A DNA stretch of 64,000 nucleotides from Adiantum capillus-veneris (taxonomy: Eukaryota; Streptophyta; Polypodiopsida; Polypodiales; Pteridaceae), in NCBI GenBank assembly GCA_014529385.2, contig CM043947.1, forward strand, positions 128,952,391 through 129,016,390, given 5' to 3'. This document shows, piece by piece, positions 1 to 11,237 of this stretch (its first letter is position 1; each line of letters opens with the position of its first letter). The notes below the pieces were generated by a model, which saw nothing but the letters and a program-made list of their open reading frames with translations, ran no database searches and was not told where the DNA came from. Position numbers and translations under genes: made by a program.

Positions 1-326
1 GGCAATTTACGGCATCAAAATCCGATTCGTATGACCCGTTTTAGCCTAGAACCAAATTTCCTAAAAATTGTCCGGGGAGGTACCGGGGGCCCGGGACTGT
101 GTGGGAACACGTCCCAGCCCACTCCAGAGCTTCTTTAGCAGCTAGGGGGCGCCCTCTTTCTTTGTGGGAGTCCTGGGAGAGTTTCCAAGCCAGTAACTAA
201 GCCTTAGAGTCAGTTAAACTAGCCAACCTGACACTTGGTGGGCAGAGAACTGGACTTGCCATGCTTAACTGGAGAAGCTCCCAGATGCATTTAGCAACCC
301 AGATCGATTTTCAGCTTGTGAGAGCC

Positions 327-334
327 TATTTAAA
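327..334 (+). promoter_or_regulatory. TATA-like box of the R1 LTR
   Basis: TATTTAAA lies just before a CA-rich tract. The same box occurs in the other R1 copy at about 51772 and again, through a local duplication, at about 51914. Conservation and position inside an LTR suggest a core promoter, but no start site can be shown. Confidence 0.35.
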
Positions 335-341
335 GACTTGC

Positions 342-412
342 ATACACACACACACACACACACTTATGATCACACACACTCACACAGTGCATACACACAC
401 ACCCACACACAT
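342..412. repeat. CA-rich microsatellite tract
   Basis: Interrupted CA dinucleotide runs. The equivalent tract in R1 copy 2 (51787-51976) is much longer. Reading frames rich in His-Thr here are artefacts of the repeat. Confidence 0.85.
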
Positions 413-1227
413 TGGGGAGGTGCTGCCGAATCACACACCGATTGAAGAGGAAGCTAGAAGGGAGGTGCTGCCGAATTTTCATCTCAAGAAGCTCGATTAG
501 ATCAGAAAATCGAGAAGATTACCAGCTCTTAATCACGGTAATAACAGTTTAATTAATGCAATCTGTGAATCTTTTTCTCTACCATCTAAATTCCTTGTCT
601 ATTATGCCTATTCCTAGTCATAAATCTCTATGGCTATTCTCTAAATTCTCCTTATTCGTACTCTATTATGTAATCATCATTCCATAGCTGAATTATCAGC
701 CATTCTTCACTCTTGATTAATGATTAGAGCATAATTATCAGAATCTTCTCTCTCTAGATAGCATAGTAATTAATCGGTAAGCTAGTATTGGTGCAGATTG
801 AAGAGAATCATCATTGTAATCACTCACTAACACTGCAGCTTAATTGAATTCATTTTTCTTATGCATTAAGACGTAATTAAGGAGAAATTAATCCGTCATT
901 AAGTCTCTATGAATTGGTTTTTCCTCACACATATGCATAGGGTAAATCTGCATCATCTAATTGCTAGGAAATAGTTTATTCATACTTAATCCGATTCTCT
1001 GGTAATCCTAATAATGAAATCCTAATTATTCTTGATCATGTAAGTCGAATAATTATCTTAGAGCCGGTTCCCATAGGATTATGTGCCATCCTTAATGATT
1101 GCTTATGAAAGAAATCTAGACTCTCATATAGGAAGGATTAATTGATGTCACTAATCTACCCATTGGACTGTTATGATGCTTGTGAACCTTAGCTCTTTCC
1201 CAAGCTAATCATTTAAAGTAGTGAGAA

Positions 1228-1494
1228 ATGGCCCCGGTTAAGAGGACGCGCTTCGGAGGTGCCCATGATCGCGAAGCAGGAACGAGCAATGTCAACGGAA
1301 AGGGGAAGGCCCCCATGGACGAGCAAATACCGGCCATCTCACGGGCCATCGATGAAGAAGTGGAAGAGGTAGACCATATTTTTTTCAAGTTGTTTAAATT
1401 AACATTGCATACGCTAGTTAGGAATGGTCATATCCCCAAACATGTTGGAGAAATCCGACGGAAATCTCGGCATTTGAATTCATTGTACATTTAA
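1228..1494 (+). CDS. short R1 reading frame, unknown (88 codons)
   Basis: An 88-codon frame starting MAPVKRTR, basic then acidic (IDEEVEEVD), with no domain I recognise. The same start is found in R1 copy 2 at 52861, but a 1-bp deletion about 25 bp after the ATG shifts that frame. It may be the leftover N-terminus of an element protein or a chance frame. Function is unknown. Confidence 0.3.
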   Translation: MAPVKRTRFGGAHDREAGTSNVNGKGKAPMDEQIPAISRAIDEEVEEVDHIFFKLFKLTLHTLVRNGHIPKHVGEIRRKSRHLNSLYI

Positions 1495-1662
1495 ATCTAA
1501 AGTAGGAAGGTAATGTTTGATGGGTATGCTGTTTGCAAGAGGAAAGAATGTTTGCTAGGGAAAATTTAGCTCGACATGTTCATTTTATTTCCAATGTTGA
1601 ATCAGTCCTGACCCCCCTACTGATCACAGGGGGTAGAGTTCCTCGTTAAGGGCTCTTGAATC

Positions 1663-1782
1663 CACGACATGCTTTCTATGCGGTGGATACCCACGACTTG
1701 CTTTCTATGCGGTGGGAACCCACGTCTTGCTTTCTATGCGGTGGGAGTGTCCATGACGTGCTTTCTATGCGGTGGACATACC
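1663..1782. repeat. 29-31 bp tandem repeat, four units
   Basis: Four tandem units share the core TGCTTTCTATGCGGTGG and begin with CACGAC, CACGTC or CATGAC. R1 copy 2 (53295-53385) keeps the array in altered form, with a different core (CTGGTTAAGC) in two units, so the array has turned over since the copies diverged. Confidence 0.85.
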
Positions 1783-2448
1783 TAGTTGTATGGGCAGCTA
1801 GGCGACAACGGGAGGAGTGAACTCTCGCTGGAGGGGGGATGTTGTACCTCCAGAACATTGGAATTTTTATGAATAAGTTTGAGTAGAATTTTTACTAGAA
1901 TTCTGTCTTGGTGTTGTTTGCAATACTGGTTGAAGGGCTGTTTTAACGAACCATGTGATTCGGAATTAAACAAGGAATATTTATGTTGAACAACCTTTGT
2001 GGTAGTAATTAGGTCACACGATGAAGTTTGAGTGTGGGGGTGGAAAGTGGGGGCTTGGCTCAGGTTGCCAATGCCTACGAGATGGGTGGTCCCGATTGGT
2101 CGGGAACTCTCTATCCCCATAGTGCTTACTCGATATTAGTAATGCTCATTGCCCCTAGAGCGAGGAATTCTCGAGAGTACATGCCTCTGAAACATGGGGA
2201 AAAAGGCACTCGAGGATTCTCTCCTCTTGGAAGGTGGGTCATAGGATCACTAGATAGTTCAAGTACGCTTCCCCTGCGAGGTGGAGCTAGATTTCCTTGC
2301 TAGTAGGCTCGAACTCGACTCACTTTGTGATGAGAGATCGTCCGCTAGTCGAACCCTGAACCATTTTGTTTGCTTCCGCTATAGATCTAGTGGCCACTAG
2401 GTTTACCATCAGATCCGTTGTTTGATACGACGGGGTGGGGACCTCACA

Positions 2449-3547
2449 AAAATGCCTTTCCTTGAATTTGTGAAGATGAGATTTTAAATAACACAACCAA
2501 CCGAAATTCTAGTCTTAAGATTTTCTATTGATAGGCAATCAGTCTTCTCGTGAAAATATTTAATGTCACAAGCCGGGGCATTTTGGGAATTCATGAGAAA
2601 ACAACGGGAATTTTTTAAATTTGAGGGGTATTTTGGTAATTTTCACAAATTAGTGGGATATTTTGTAAGTTTTTCCTTTATAAAATCAAGCTTATTTTTT
2701 GGGTTTTCACACTGTTTTTCTCCTTTTCCCCTTGCAATCGACCGGTATTTTGGAAATTGAAAACAACATGATATTAAGCTGACACATTTTTTTCGAGCAC
2801 TACTGCCCTCGAAAAAAATTTACCTCTTCTCCTTTGAACTCAAAGAAAATCTCTCTCTTTCCCTCTGTCTATTGTGTCAACGCGCCATGTCCATGTGACA
2901 ATCCCCCCCCCCCCCCTCTTCCACTTACTTTAGCTTTCATCCAAACTTTTAGAAAAGCATCTTCGTTGATTCTTATGAAAAGAAATGAATACATACTGGG
3001 TCGAATTGTCGATACATTAATTAATTTGGGCAAAAGATTCTGTGAACTCCTTAACTCCTGAACACGGAGCTGACTTGGAGCCGATGCACCCGGCCCTCTC
3101 CGGCTCCCCTGTGCTGCCTTCTTGCGTCCTCCCGCCTTCCTGACTCTCCCTGCCTGCCTGTTAGCGTGGACAATTCGCCTCTCTGTCTGCGCTCAAGACC
3201 AGCCCTCGCACCATCTCCTTGCCTGCGGGGGCGATGCACCCTGCCTACGGGGCCAGGCACATCTAGTGTAGCTCCGCGCAGTGATCGTCATGGCGTACAA
3301 CAAAGCGACAGAGACGTGACACAAGACAACGCCAACATCTATGTGCGTGTGTGTGTCTGACAGAGAGACAAAGGCAGAGCCCTCCTACGCCGCGCGATTC
3401 TCGCCCCTACTATGTCTTCAAGCTCCTCTCCCCAATTGTTGCCACGCTCCAGCTCCTGCTCCTCGCGCTCGCCACACAAATCTCGTTGCACTCTCTCAAT
3501 ACGTACGTTGCCGCCATCCCAAAAATCTAACACCTCTCTCCTCCACG
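2449..3547. other. unclassified stretch without a supported gene
   Basis: 2449-3060 is AT-rich with a 13-C homopolymer near 2906. 3060-3545 is GC-rich with a short GT run near 3344. Short frames exist on both strands but none has a recognisable domain or a second copy in the window. Confidence 0.5.
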
Positions 3548-4268
3548 TGTTAGATTCCGGTTTTTTTCCATGCTAAAGATTACAGCATAATCCCAGATTC
3601 CCATCGCTTTGACCTGCTTTCAAAGATTAGGGCGACATATTCATAGCGCCACATTTCTTGTGGTGAATCTAATGTTTTAAACTTTGCAAAAACGTCCAAG
3701 TGTTTTCTTGTCTCTAGTCTGAACCAATTCTCACTTTCCATGCCAAATTATTAAGTGCTCAAATCAATCGCACAAGTTCTATTAGCATCAAACAAGTTCA
3801 TACAAATTTAACTAGTAACTTCAAATAAAGTCTCAAATCAATAAAAATTTGAGGTTTTGCAAACAAAGTATCATAACATTTGGACGCGAAGGACAATTTG
3901 TTTTTCTATTACCATACATATGTGGTAGTGATGTGTGTGAACACACACTTAAGACCGTTGGGGCATTTTTTTCTCTCACTACGAGGGTTTTTTTCCCACA
4001 GTCACAAGGAACGCGTAAGGGAATGCGGGACGGGGCTCAAATGGATTTTAGTGTAAAAAAGAGGGTAGGATGGCAAGTGGGGACAGGAAGCCCAAAAATG
4101 GGCATCCCGTGTGACTATGTTTTTTTTCCCGTGCATCGTAAATATGTCCATCACTTTATGGCTAACTTATCTAACCATTTCACACCAAAAAATACTACTC
4201 TCCATTTTGTGCCTTGAGCTTCTTCGTCTTCTCCAAGCTATGTGTGTTTCCCTGCAACCCTATTTCCA
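3548..4268 (+). mobile_element. candidate Ty1/copia LTR (truncated element)
   Basis: A stretch of 721 bp begins TGTTAG and ends CCTATTTCCA. It is followed after 5 bp by TGGTATCAGAGC, the standard initiator-Met tRNA primer site of plant copia elements. The length suits a copia LTR. No gag frame follows; within about 70 bp the sequence becomes LINE DNA, so the element is cut off after its leader. The left boundary rests only on the TG start, because there is no second LTR to compare. Confidence 0.5.
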
Positions 4269-4273
4269 AGAAT

Positions 4274-4285
4274 TGGTATCAGAGC
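4274..4285 (+). promoter_or_regulatory. tRNA-iMet primer binding site
   Basis: TGGTATCAGAGC, complementary to the 3' end of plant initiator methionine tRNA, the usual primer for copia reverse transcription. It lies directly after the candidate LTR and is a relic here because nothing downstream encodes a polymerase. Confidence 0.7.
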
Positions 4286-4359
4286 AGGTTGCGTTCTCTT
4301 GGGCTTAGTGGCTACCACACACTTGCTCACTTCCTTAGATTTCGGTGAGCGTCAGCAGG

Positions 4360-5427
4360 TCAACAAATACTTCGGGACAACTCATAGAACCTACTAGTCT
4401 CAATCTCCAATTGATATGAGGATGTGCATATCTGACCAATGACACACCGCAAATCATGAGACATTTGTGTGCTGGGTCGAATGAAAAACCCATTTCCTGT
4501 GAGGTGGAGAAGATTCTCTCTTAAGAAAGCCATCTTTGTGCCCAACACTTCTGGAGGCTTTATCCATGTCCTCTTGGTATCCACCTGGATCATGTCCTGA
4601 CGAATGAGTCTAGTAATCTCCACCCGTGTAAGAGACATCAACTGTACTTGAAGAGAGTACTAAAAATGGGGTAACCTGTCCATGGTGAAGCCATGCGTCT
4701 CAAACCATGATGTGATATGTGCATACTAGCATGAAGTGTCCCCCTAAAGAACTAATGGGCCAATCTACCATATATATCTCTAGTAGTATCCCACAAGCTG
4801 TGCACGAATGAGATTGATCTAGTAAGCGCTTCAATCTCCATAGGAGGGGCCGCTAGCTCTGCTCGCATGATAGCATGGGGTAGGGAGGACTTGGCTTTGA
4901 TCAGTTGAGAGATCATAGATATCAAGGGCCTCTCCATACATCTCCAACCATCTAACCTACAGAAGGTCCCCATATCTACACCCCATACAACATAGATGAG
5001 GCTACTAAGGTATCAAAGAACCATAAATTTTTCCGAGGTTCCTAGAATTGTACCTTTGAACACATCCTCTCCAAGCCTCCCAAGGCCGCACAAGCTCTAA
5101 TCAATCTAGTCTCTGCTGCTCTCCCCAAAGAAAACCTCGACCCATTGAGTAATCAGACACCTCATCAACATACATACCAAATAGAGCAGAAGACAATGGG
5201 CAACCTTGTTTCACCTCGATGGTGGAGTGAACTAAATAAAATATCCCTTCCGGGGTGTGTACATGTCCCATCACTGATCTATATAGAGCCATAATCCCCC
5301 AAATCAACACTATGGGCACCCCCAACTCCTGTAGTTTGTGCATCAATCGAGCTCTCGGTACCATGTCAAATGCTTTCAGGAAATCCACAAAGCTACAATA
5401 AATATGTCTCCCATGCGACCTGTCCCC
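4360..5427 (-). pseudogene. LINE reverse transcriptase, 3' half (disrupted)
   Basis: Minus-strand frames at 5101-5388, 4752-4973 and 4360-4641 together give the central palm and post-RT part of a non-LTR retrotransposon ORF2. Visible motifs are D-F-L-K-A-F-D-M-V-P and V-K-Q-G-C-P-L-S-S, followed by a thumb-like region. A frameshift lies just before the D-F-L-K motif (about 5395-5425) and further stops separate the frames. The missing upstream part continues at 16827, on the other side of the gypsy element that inserted into it. The YxDD motif is not seen intact. This is an old, dead fragment. Confidence 0.8.
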
Positions 5428-5431
5428 TCAA

Positions 5432-5592
5432 TGATGGTGACGAGCGCAAAGCGCAACACCAACCCCGACGGCCTCTAAAACGCCGGGAGCCGATGCATAC
5501 CGCAGGCCGGTCACAGTGAAGCGAACAGGGGGCAGCACCTAGCTTTGAGTGGCTAGGACGCAGACAACGGTGATTTGAAATATCACGGACTC

Positions 5593-5653
<61 letters not shown>

Positions 5654-6743
5654 GACAGGTGATGAAAACCCTCGAGGTGTGAGGGAGAATTATTCTCTTG
5701 CAATATTTACAGCAACCTTATTTTCGGCGAGGTGGCAAATCATGGTGATAGAGAGATAGAGGGAGAAATAGTGAGCCTACTTGGTGCGATCTCTAGAGAT
5801 GACTCACCGACACGAGAACCTTGCTAACATGAGTGTGTGTACATCGACCATTAGAGTCGAGATGTGGACATAGCTTCCTTTACATAGTACAAATTCCCAA
5901 AGAAAATCGCTACACTAAATCCCCTCTCTTGTGATGCAAATGTTGCCAATTCATCTCACCAAAATACTACCAAGTGGTGACCTCTCATGAACTTGCCCCC
6001 TCCGATAGTGACCTCTTAGTGCCTTTTTATAGGTGTTGGCTGCTTTAGATTAGGGTAATCTGATGTGATTAGGGTAATCTAATCAGGGAAGACAAAGCAA
6101 GGTGGTGGGCGCTGGGTGGTTGACCATTGCTTTGTCTTGGGAAATATTATAAGGGAAACCTCTAGGTGGGCCTTTGTGACCATCACCTAGAGAGATGAGA
6201 ATTTTACAAATTTGGGATTTTTTACAAGATTTGGTTGAAACTGGGAAAAAAAATGATGATAACCTACGGTTTTACTGAAGAGGTCGTCGTGGATGCGATG
6301 GCAGCGAATGGCGGCCTAGCTGGTGCATCGGTGTAGTGCATTCGTCACTTTCAGGGTCAGCCAGGGTATGCCTTCGGGCCTTTGCTTGTTTTGGTGTTGG
6401 TGGCACGTGCTTTGGTCATCTTCCTTCTTTGTCTATGTCGATGTCGTTTGGTTTTTCTTCTTCTTTTTTTGTATTTTTTCTGGTGTGTGCGTATACGTGT
6501 GCGTGTGTATGTATGGGTGAGTGTTGGTATATGTATATGCGTGAGTGCGTGAGCGTGAGTGTGTATATGTATGGATGTGTGAGCCAGTGTGCATGGGAAG
6601 GGGTGGGGGGGGGGGGGGGGGGGGGGGGTATATTATGTGTATATATATATATATATTTTTTTAAATTTTTTGGTGGTTTACTGCTACAGGGAACCGGTGA
6701 CGCAGAGGTGTGAGTGAGAGAGGGAGAGTGTGTGCGAGGTGCG

Positions 6744-6801
<58 letters not shown>

Positions 6802-7290
6802 TGCAATGGGGGTGAAGTGTGTGTGTGTGCATGTGTATTTTCCCTACACCTGCACGGGCTGCTCACGGTGAGCGCGAAGGAGGTGAGAGAGGGTTGGGCC
6901 AGTATGCCTCAGGGGTGAGTGGGTGAGGGTGGGGTGTGTATGTGTGTGTTATAGAGAGAGAGCTTCCGGTTATTCTCATGCGCCCGCATGGGCTGCCTGA
7001 TATAGGGCAAGAGAGCACGAGGGGGTGGTGATGGTGAGGATAAGAGGTAGGGAGAGATGTTGTGGCTGTGGGTGGTACAGAGGGCGCAAGTGAGAGAGGG
7101 TGTGGACGAGCACGGGCACGAGGCCCAGATGGGGTGTAGGCGACAACGGGCGAGGAAGGGGGGGGGGGGTTTAGGAGTTATGTATATATATAGAGAGAGT
7201 ATTGTCCTTATGGCGGGTTCCCACTGAGTGAGAGAGAGTGTGAGAGTGAGGGGGGGAAGGATATGGATAAGAGGTTATTGAGAGAGGGGA

Positions 7291-7331
<41 letters not shown>

Positions 7332-7545
7332 GATTCCTTTCTTTTGCTTGCGGGGCCAGTCTCTCAAAGGGAGAGAGTGAGAGATAATGGGAGGGGAAGA
7401 TGGGGGGGGGGGGGTAGTCGAGTGGTCCGCCAAAGCTAGGAAGAAAACAAGCGGTATAGGGAAGAGAGTGAGGCTGAACGGGTGTGGACGAGAGGGGGGA
7501 TGGAGGCTATAGTATGGCGGCCCGCTAGGGCTGGGATGTGGACGA

Positions 7546-7580
<35 letters not shown>

Positions 7581-7895
7581 TTGCAAAACTTGCGGCCCGC
7601 CAGAGGGAGTGTGACAGTGGTATCCCGTCTTATGCACCCACTAGGCCAAGTGATGCTGCGGCAGAGTAAGTGAGAGAGAGAGAGTTGATAGAGCCAAGCA
7701 GTAGGAGAGACAGAGAGGCTCTGTCTTTTGGCGATAATGGAGAGGTGTGGCCAAATTGGTGGCGCCACGCTAGTCGGTAAGCCTATAGGGGTGGTAAATG
7801 TTAAAGAACTTCTTTTTTTCTTGTTTTTCCTTTCGTAATATGCTCTCCCCTTCTTGGGGTATGGTTCTCGTGATCGCGGTTTCGAAAACCGGCCA
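5432..7895 (-). repeat. 3' LTR of the Tat-like element
   Basis: About 2.46 kb, colinear with 14297-16822. It is loaded with microsatellites: GA at 5594-5650, G runs near 6601-6628, GT near 6744-6800, GA near 7298-7324 and 7550-7576. These generate many spurious Ser-Leu or His-Thr frames on both strands. No purine tract of convincing quality is visible next to the internal side; the best candidate is GGGAGGA near 7905-7915 on the minus strand. Confidence 0.9.
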
Positions 7896-7925
7896 GCATT
7901 AGTCCTCCCGTCTAGCTAGAGGCAT

Positions 7926-8980
7926 TCATGCTTCTAGTCCTACCTCTGAATCGTTAGTTGTGGAGTTGGAGGGTTCCCCCTCTTCTAGAATATCTAGCAT
8001 GAACTCTCGATCAAACCTAAGGAAATACCTTTCTAGCCTCCATCCATTGACTCTAGTCTTGTGAATTCTCCCATCTGCTTCCATCATCTTATAGCTGACG
8101 TTGTCATAGCGCCTTTTGACAATGAATGGTCCTTCCCATCGAAGTTGAAATTTCTTGTCCTTCTTGGTGTCAAATCTATTGTCGTATCTCAATACTAACA
8201 TGCCCTTTTCCTTAAGCCCTTGATTGAAGATGAGCCGGCCTTGCTCTGCCTGTGTTGCATAGTGATTGATTGCTTCTTCCCTATCTAGTTGGAGCCTTTC
8301 CAGATCCAGGATGTGGTTGCGGAGATTTACAATTGAGCACTGTAATTGGCTAGCCATGACTCGTAAGCTGGCTATATGTACCTCAATCGGCCAAATTGCC
8401 TCTTTTCCGTAAACTAGATGGAAAGGGGTGAAACCTAATGATGTTCGGAACGTCGTTCGGTAGGCCCATAGAGCGGCCATGAGATATTTATCCCAGTCTC
8501 CTCTGTGGTTATTCACCTGCTTTGTGATGATTTTGTAGATCATTCCGTTTACCTTCTCTACTAGGCCATTACATTGTGGATAGTATGGTGTGGAATGTCG
8601 GCGTATAATGCCTAACGTTTTCATTAGTTCTCCCACCAGATCGCCTCTGAACCTGGTCCCCTATCTGATATTATCTCAAGAGAAGTGCCAAAACAGCAAT
8701 ATATGTGCTCAAATATGAACTTTGCTACCTCTTGGGCTGTAATGCGGGTGGTGGCTGCTACTTTTGCCCATCGGGTCATGTAGTCTACATCAACTAGAAT
8801 GTATAGTTTACCTGATTGGGCCCTTGGTAGAGGACCGATTGCATCTATTCCCCATTTCTCAAATGGACCATATGAGATGATAGGAGTCTGTGGCTCATAG
8901 GTTAGTGTGCGATCACTGGCCACTTGACAGGCCTTGCATGTTTTACACAAATGATGTACATCCCTGTTTACGCTAGGCAA
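7926..8980 (-). pseudogene. Ty3/gypsy integrase (frameshifted)
   Basis: Two overlapping frames. 8624-8980 carries the C-x-x-C part of the zinc-binding head (HHLCKTCKAC) and the catalytic core up to I-S-D-R-G-P-G. 7926-8636 continues the core with H-S-T-P-Y-Y-P-Q-C-N-G and runs into the C-terminal region. The frame changes between about 8624 and 8660, splitting the core. In a working element this enzyme inserts the cDNA; here it cannot be made in one piece. No chromodomain is seen at the C-terminus, as expected for Tat rather than chromovirus elements. Confidence 0.9.
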
Positions 8981-9093
8981 GAGTATCCAGCATGTAGAAT
9001 CTTCTTGCTGGTGATATCTAAAGCAAAATGACCGCCGCAGACACCATCATGGCAACTTGAAATTACCTCTGTGATCTCACTCGAGGTTGGCAC

Positions 9094-10168
9094 TCACCTT
9101 AGAATCTGATCCTTGCCCTTACAATACAAGTGTTCGTTTACAAGGCGGTATCTTGTAGCCTTCCTTACCAACCATTGTTTCTGGCCTTTAGTGTACTCTC
9201 CTGTACCTAGAAAGCTAATGATATCAGGCATAGCATCACTACCTTGAAAGAGGGGTAGTTTTAGTTTGATTGCTCCTACGGGAACGTCTTGTATTATTTC
9301 CTTGGTTAGAGCATCTGCCTCTTGATTATCTGTCCTGGGGACATGAAATAATTGCAATGCTTCAAACTTTCTTAAAAGATCCTTAACTTGGCGTAGTTGA
9401 CCAAGTAAAACCTGATTTTCACAAACCCAAGTGTTGTTTATCTACCTTATCAAAAGCAAAGCATCGCCAAACACATTTAGGTGCTGAATCCCTTGCAAAA
9501 TACATTGTTCTAGCCCAAGAATTAAAGCTACACACTCTGCTTTGTTGTTGGAGTGGGAGTGTAATAGTTGTCCGATGGAGTTCCTGTTGCTCATTGAAAA
9601 TGACGATGCCTGCTACAGACTGGTCCACTGTTCTTTTGTATGCTCCATCAAAGAAAAGAGAGTGAGCTATTTCTAGCTTAGGACTTTCTACCATTGGTGT
9701 CTCTTCTTTTGCTTCGGTGTTGACCTTCAACTTCTTCTCATAGTGGCGATGAGTAAGAATACCTGCTAAACTAGCCCTGGTGGAGTCTTCTACTTGCATG
9801 GTGTAGTCAAACTCTTGTAATCTAACCAGCCATTTAGAGATCCTAGATGAGACATCCATGTGTCGCATTACATACGGAAAAACCTCCTCCATTGTCAGAA
9901 TTACAAAGGGTCTAGGCAGTAGATAGGAGCGGAACTTTGTGGTAGCAAACATTAGTGCGAGCACCATGTGCTCTACTTCGGTGAATCCCTTTTCTGATGG
10001 GGTCATGACACGACTAGGGAAGTAGATAGGACGCATGAAAGAATTTTGGGGGTCCTTTTGCATTAGTACGGCTCCGAGTGTATCGCTTCCTACACTCGGG
10101 TTCACATAGAATGGCTCCTCCCACTTGGGGGGTGAAATGGTGGGAAGCGTAGCTAGGATTTGCTTCAC
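9094..10168 (-). pseudogene. RNase H region with second (archaeal-type) RNase H
   Basis: 9419-10168 holds the RT connection and first RNase H. Then comes a second RNase H-like start (AHSLFFDGAYKR), the extra domain of Tat elements. A frameshift near 9560 puts the rest of this domain in another frame and a stop follows near 9440. 9094-9357 gives its end (VPRTDNQEADALTK) and the linker towards integrase. RNase H removes the RNA of the RNA-DNA hybrid during reverse transcription. The dual arrangement places this element in the Tat lineage. Confidence 0.8.
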
Positions 10169-10216
10169 CTCGGTACATTGCTGCTCATTTTCTTCACTCC
10201 ATGAGAAGACATCCCT

Positions 10217-11156
10217 CTAGGTGACTTGTTGTAGAGGGAGAACCACTTGAGATAGCAAATGGATGAACCTGCTTAAGTATCTTACCTTATGAAGGAAAGA
10301 AACCAACTGCTTAGCTGTGGTGGATGATGACAAAGATACCAAAGCTTGGATCTTGCTAGGGTCAGCCTCAATCCATTTTTTTGAGATTACATGGCCAATG
10401 AGAGTGACTTTGCTTTCACCAATGTGACACTTATCCACGTTGATCTGGCCACGTAAGGTTTGCAGCCTGGTCAAGCCATCATAGACTTTGCTCAAATGGA
10501 GGGAGCGTGAACTATAGATGCAAAAATCATCTATGAAGACTTTTTTTGAGATTACATGGCCAATGAGAGTGACTTTGCTTTCACCAATGTGACACTTATC
10601 CACGTTGAGCTGGCCACGCAAGGTTTGCAGCCTGGTCAAGCCATCATAGACTTTGGTCAAATGGAGGGAGCGTGAACTATAGATGCAAAAATCATCTATG
10701 AAGACCCGTATTGACGTTCCAAAGTATGGTTGGAAGACAAAAGTTACATAGCGCTGGAATGTGGCCAGAGCGTTGGTGAGGCCAAAAGGCATCACTTTGT
10801 AAGAAAAGCATCCCCAAGGTGTTATGAAAGTTGTCTTTTTCTGGTCTTCTTCTGCAATGTTAATCTAAAAGTATCTTGAGTAGCCATTACATACTGTGTA
10901 GCACTCATGACCTGCCACTTCATTGAGAATTTCATCTTGGCATGGGAGGGGGAAGTGATCCCTCTCTGAGGCTTCGTTGAGAGGTTTCTGAGTCCACACA
11001 GACTCTCCACTTGCCATTCTTCTTTGGTGTGACTACTATCGGAGAGACCCATCCTGAGTCTTCGATGGGGTAGATGAAACCTGCTTGTAAAAAATTCCTC
11101 ACTTCTTTGAGTAGTGCCTCTTGTTGGATTACCCCAAGCCTTCTGAGCTTTTGCAC
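10217..11156 (-). pseudogene. Ty3/gypsy reverse transcriptase (frameshifted, palm duplicated)
   Basis: 10932-11156 carries the start of the RT domain (VSPIVVTPKKNGKWRVCVD). The frame then changes twice before 10217-10795, which begins MMPFGLTNALATFQ and contains the catalytic F-I-D-D-F motif. An in-frame 165-bp tandem duplication makes the F-I-D-D-F segment appear twice in the same frame, about 55 residues apart. Enzyme activity would be very unlikely even without the frameshifts. Confidence 0.9.
10376..10705 (-). repeat. 165-bp tandem duplication inside RT
   Basis: 10376-10540 and 10541-10705 are direct copies differing at only a few positions. The unit is a multiple of three (55 codons), so the frame stays open through both copies. 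Each unit begins with a T7 run on the plus strand. Confidence 0.95.
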
Positions 11157-11237
11157 TACGGGTTTACTTCCTTACTTGAGTTTTATGTGGTGTTGTACTA
11201 CTATGATTCCTGTGATCTTATCATAGCCATCAATGAA

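Larger units (their letters stand above)
1..2448. mobile_element. R1-family long LTR, copy 1 (cut by the window edge)
   Basis: This stretch matches 45776-45792 plus 51461-54053 almost end to end. The second copy is flanked by a 5-bp target duplication and has TG...CA ends, so the family is an LTR about 2.9 kb long. Here the first ~330 bp lie outside the window and the right end is the CTCACA at 2443-2448. It contains a CA microsatellite, a TATTTAAA box, a short reading frame and a 29-bp tandem repeat. There is no internal region or second LTR beside it, so it is probably solo, although the left end is unseen. Orientation is uncertain; the TATA-like box favours plus. Confidence 0.75.

Noticed and set aside
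1663-1782. CRISPR-like array
   Set aside because: The units are contiguous tandem copies with no unique spacers, in a plant retroelement.
6416-6918. Frames rich in His-Thr and Cys-Val on both strands
   Set aside because: They are translations of the GT/CA microsatellite in the Tat LTR and have no domain.
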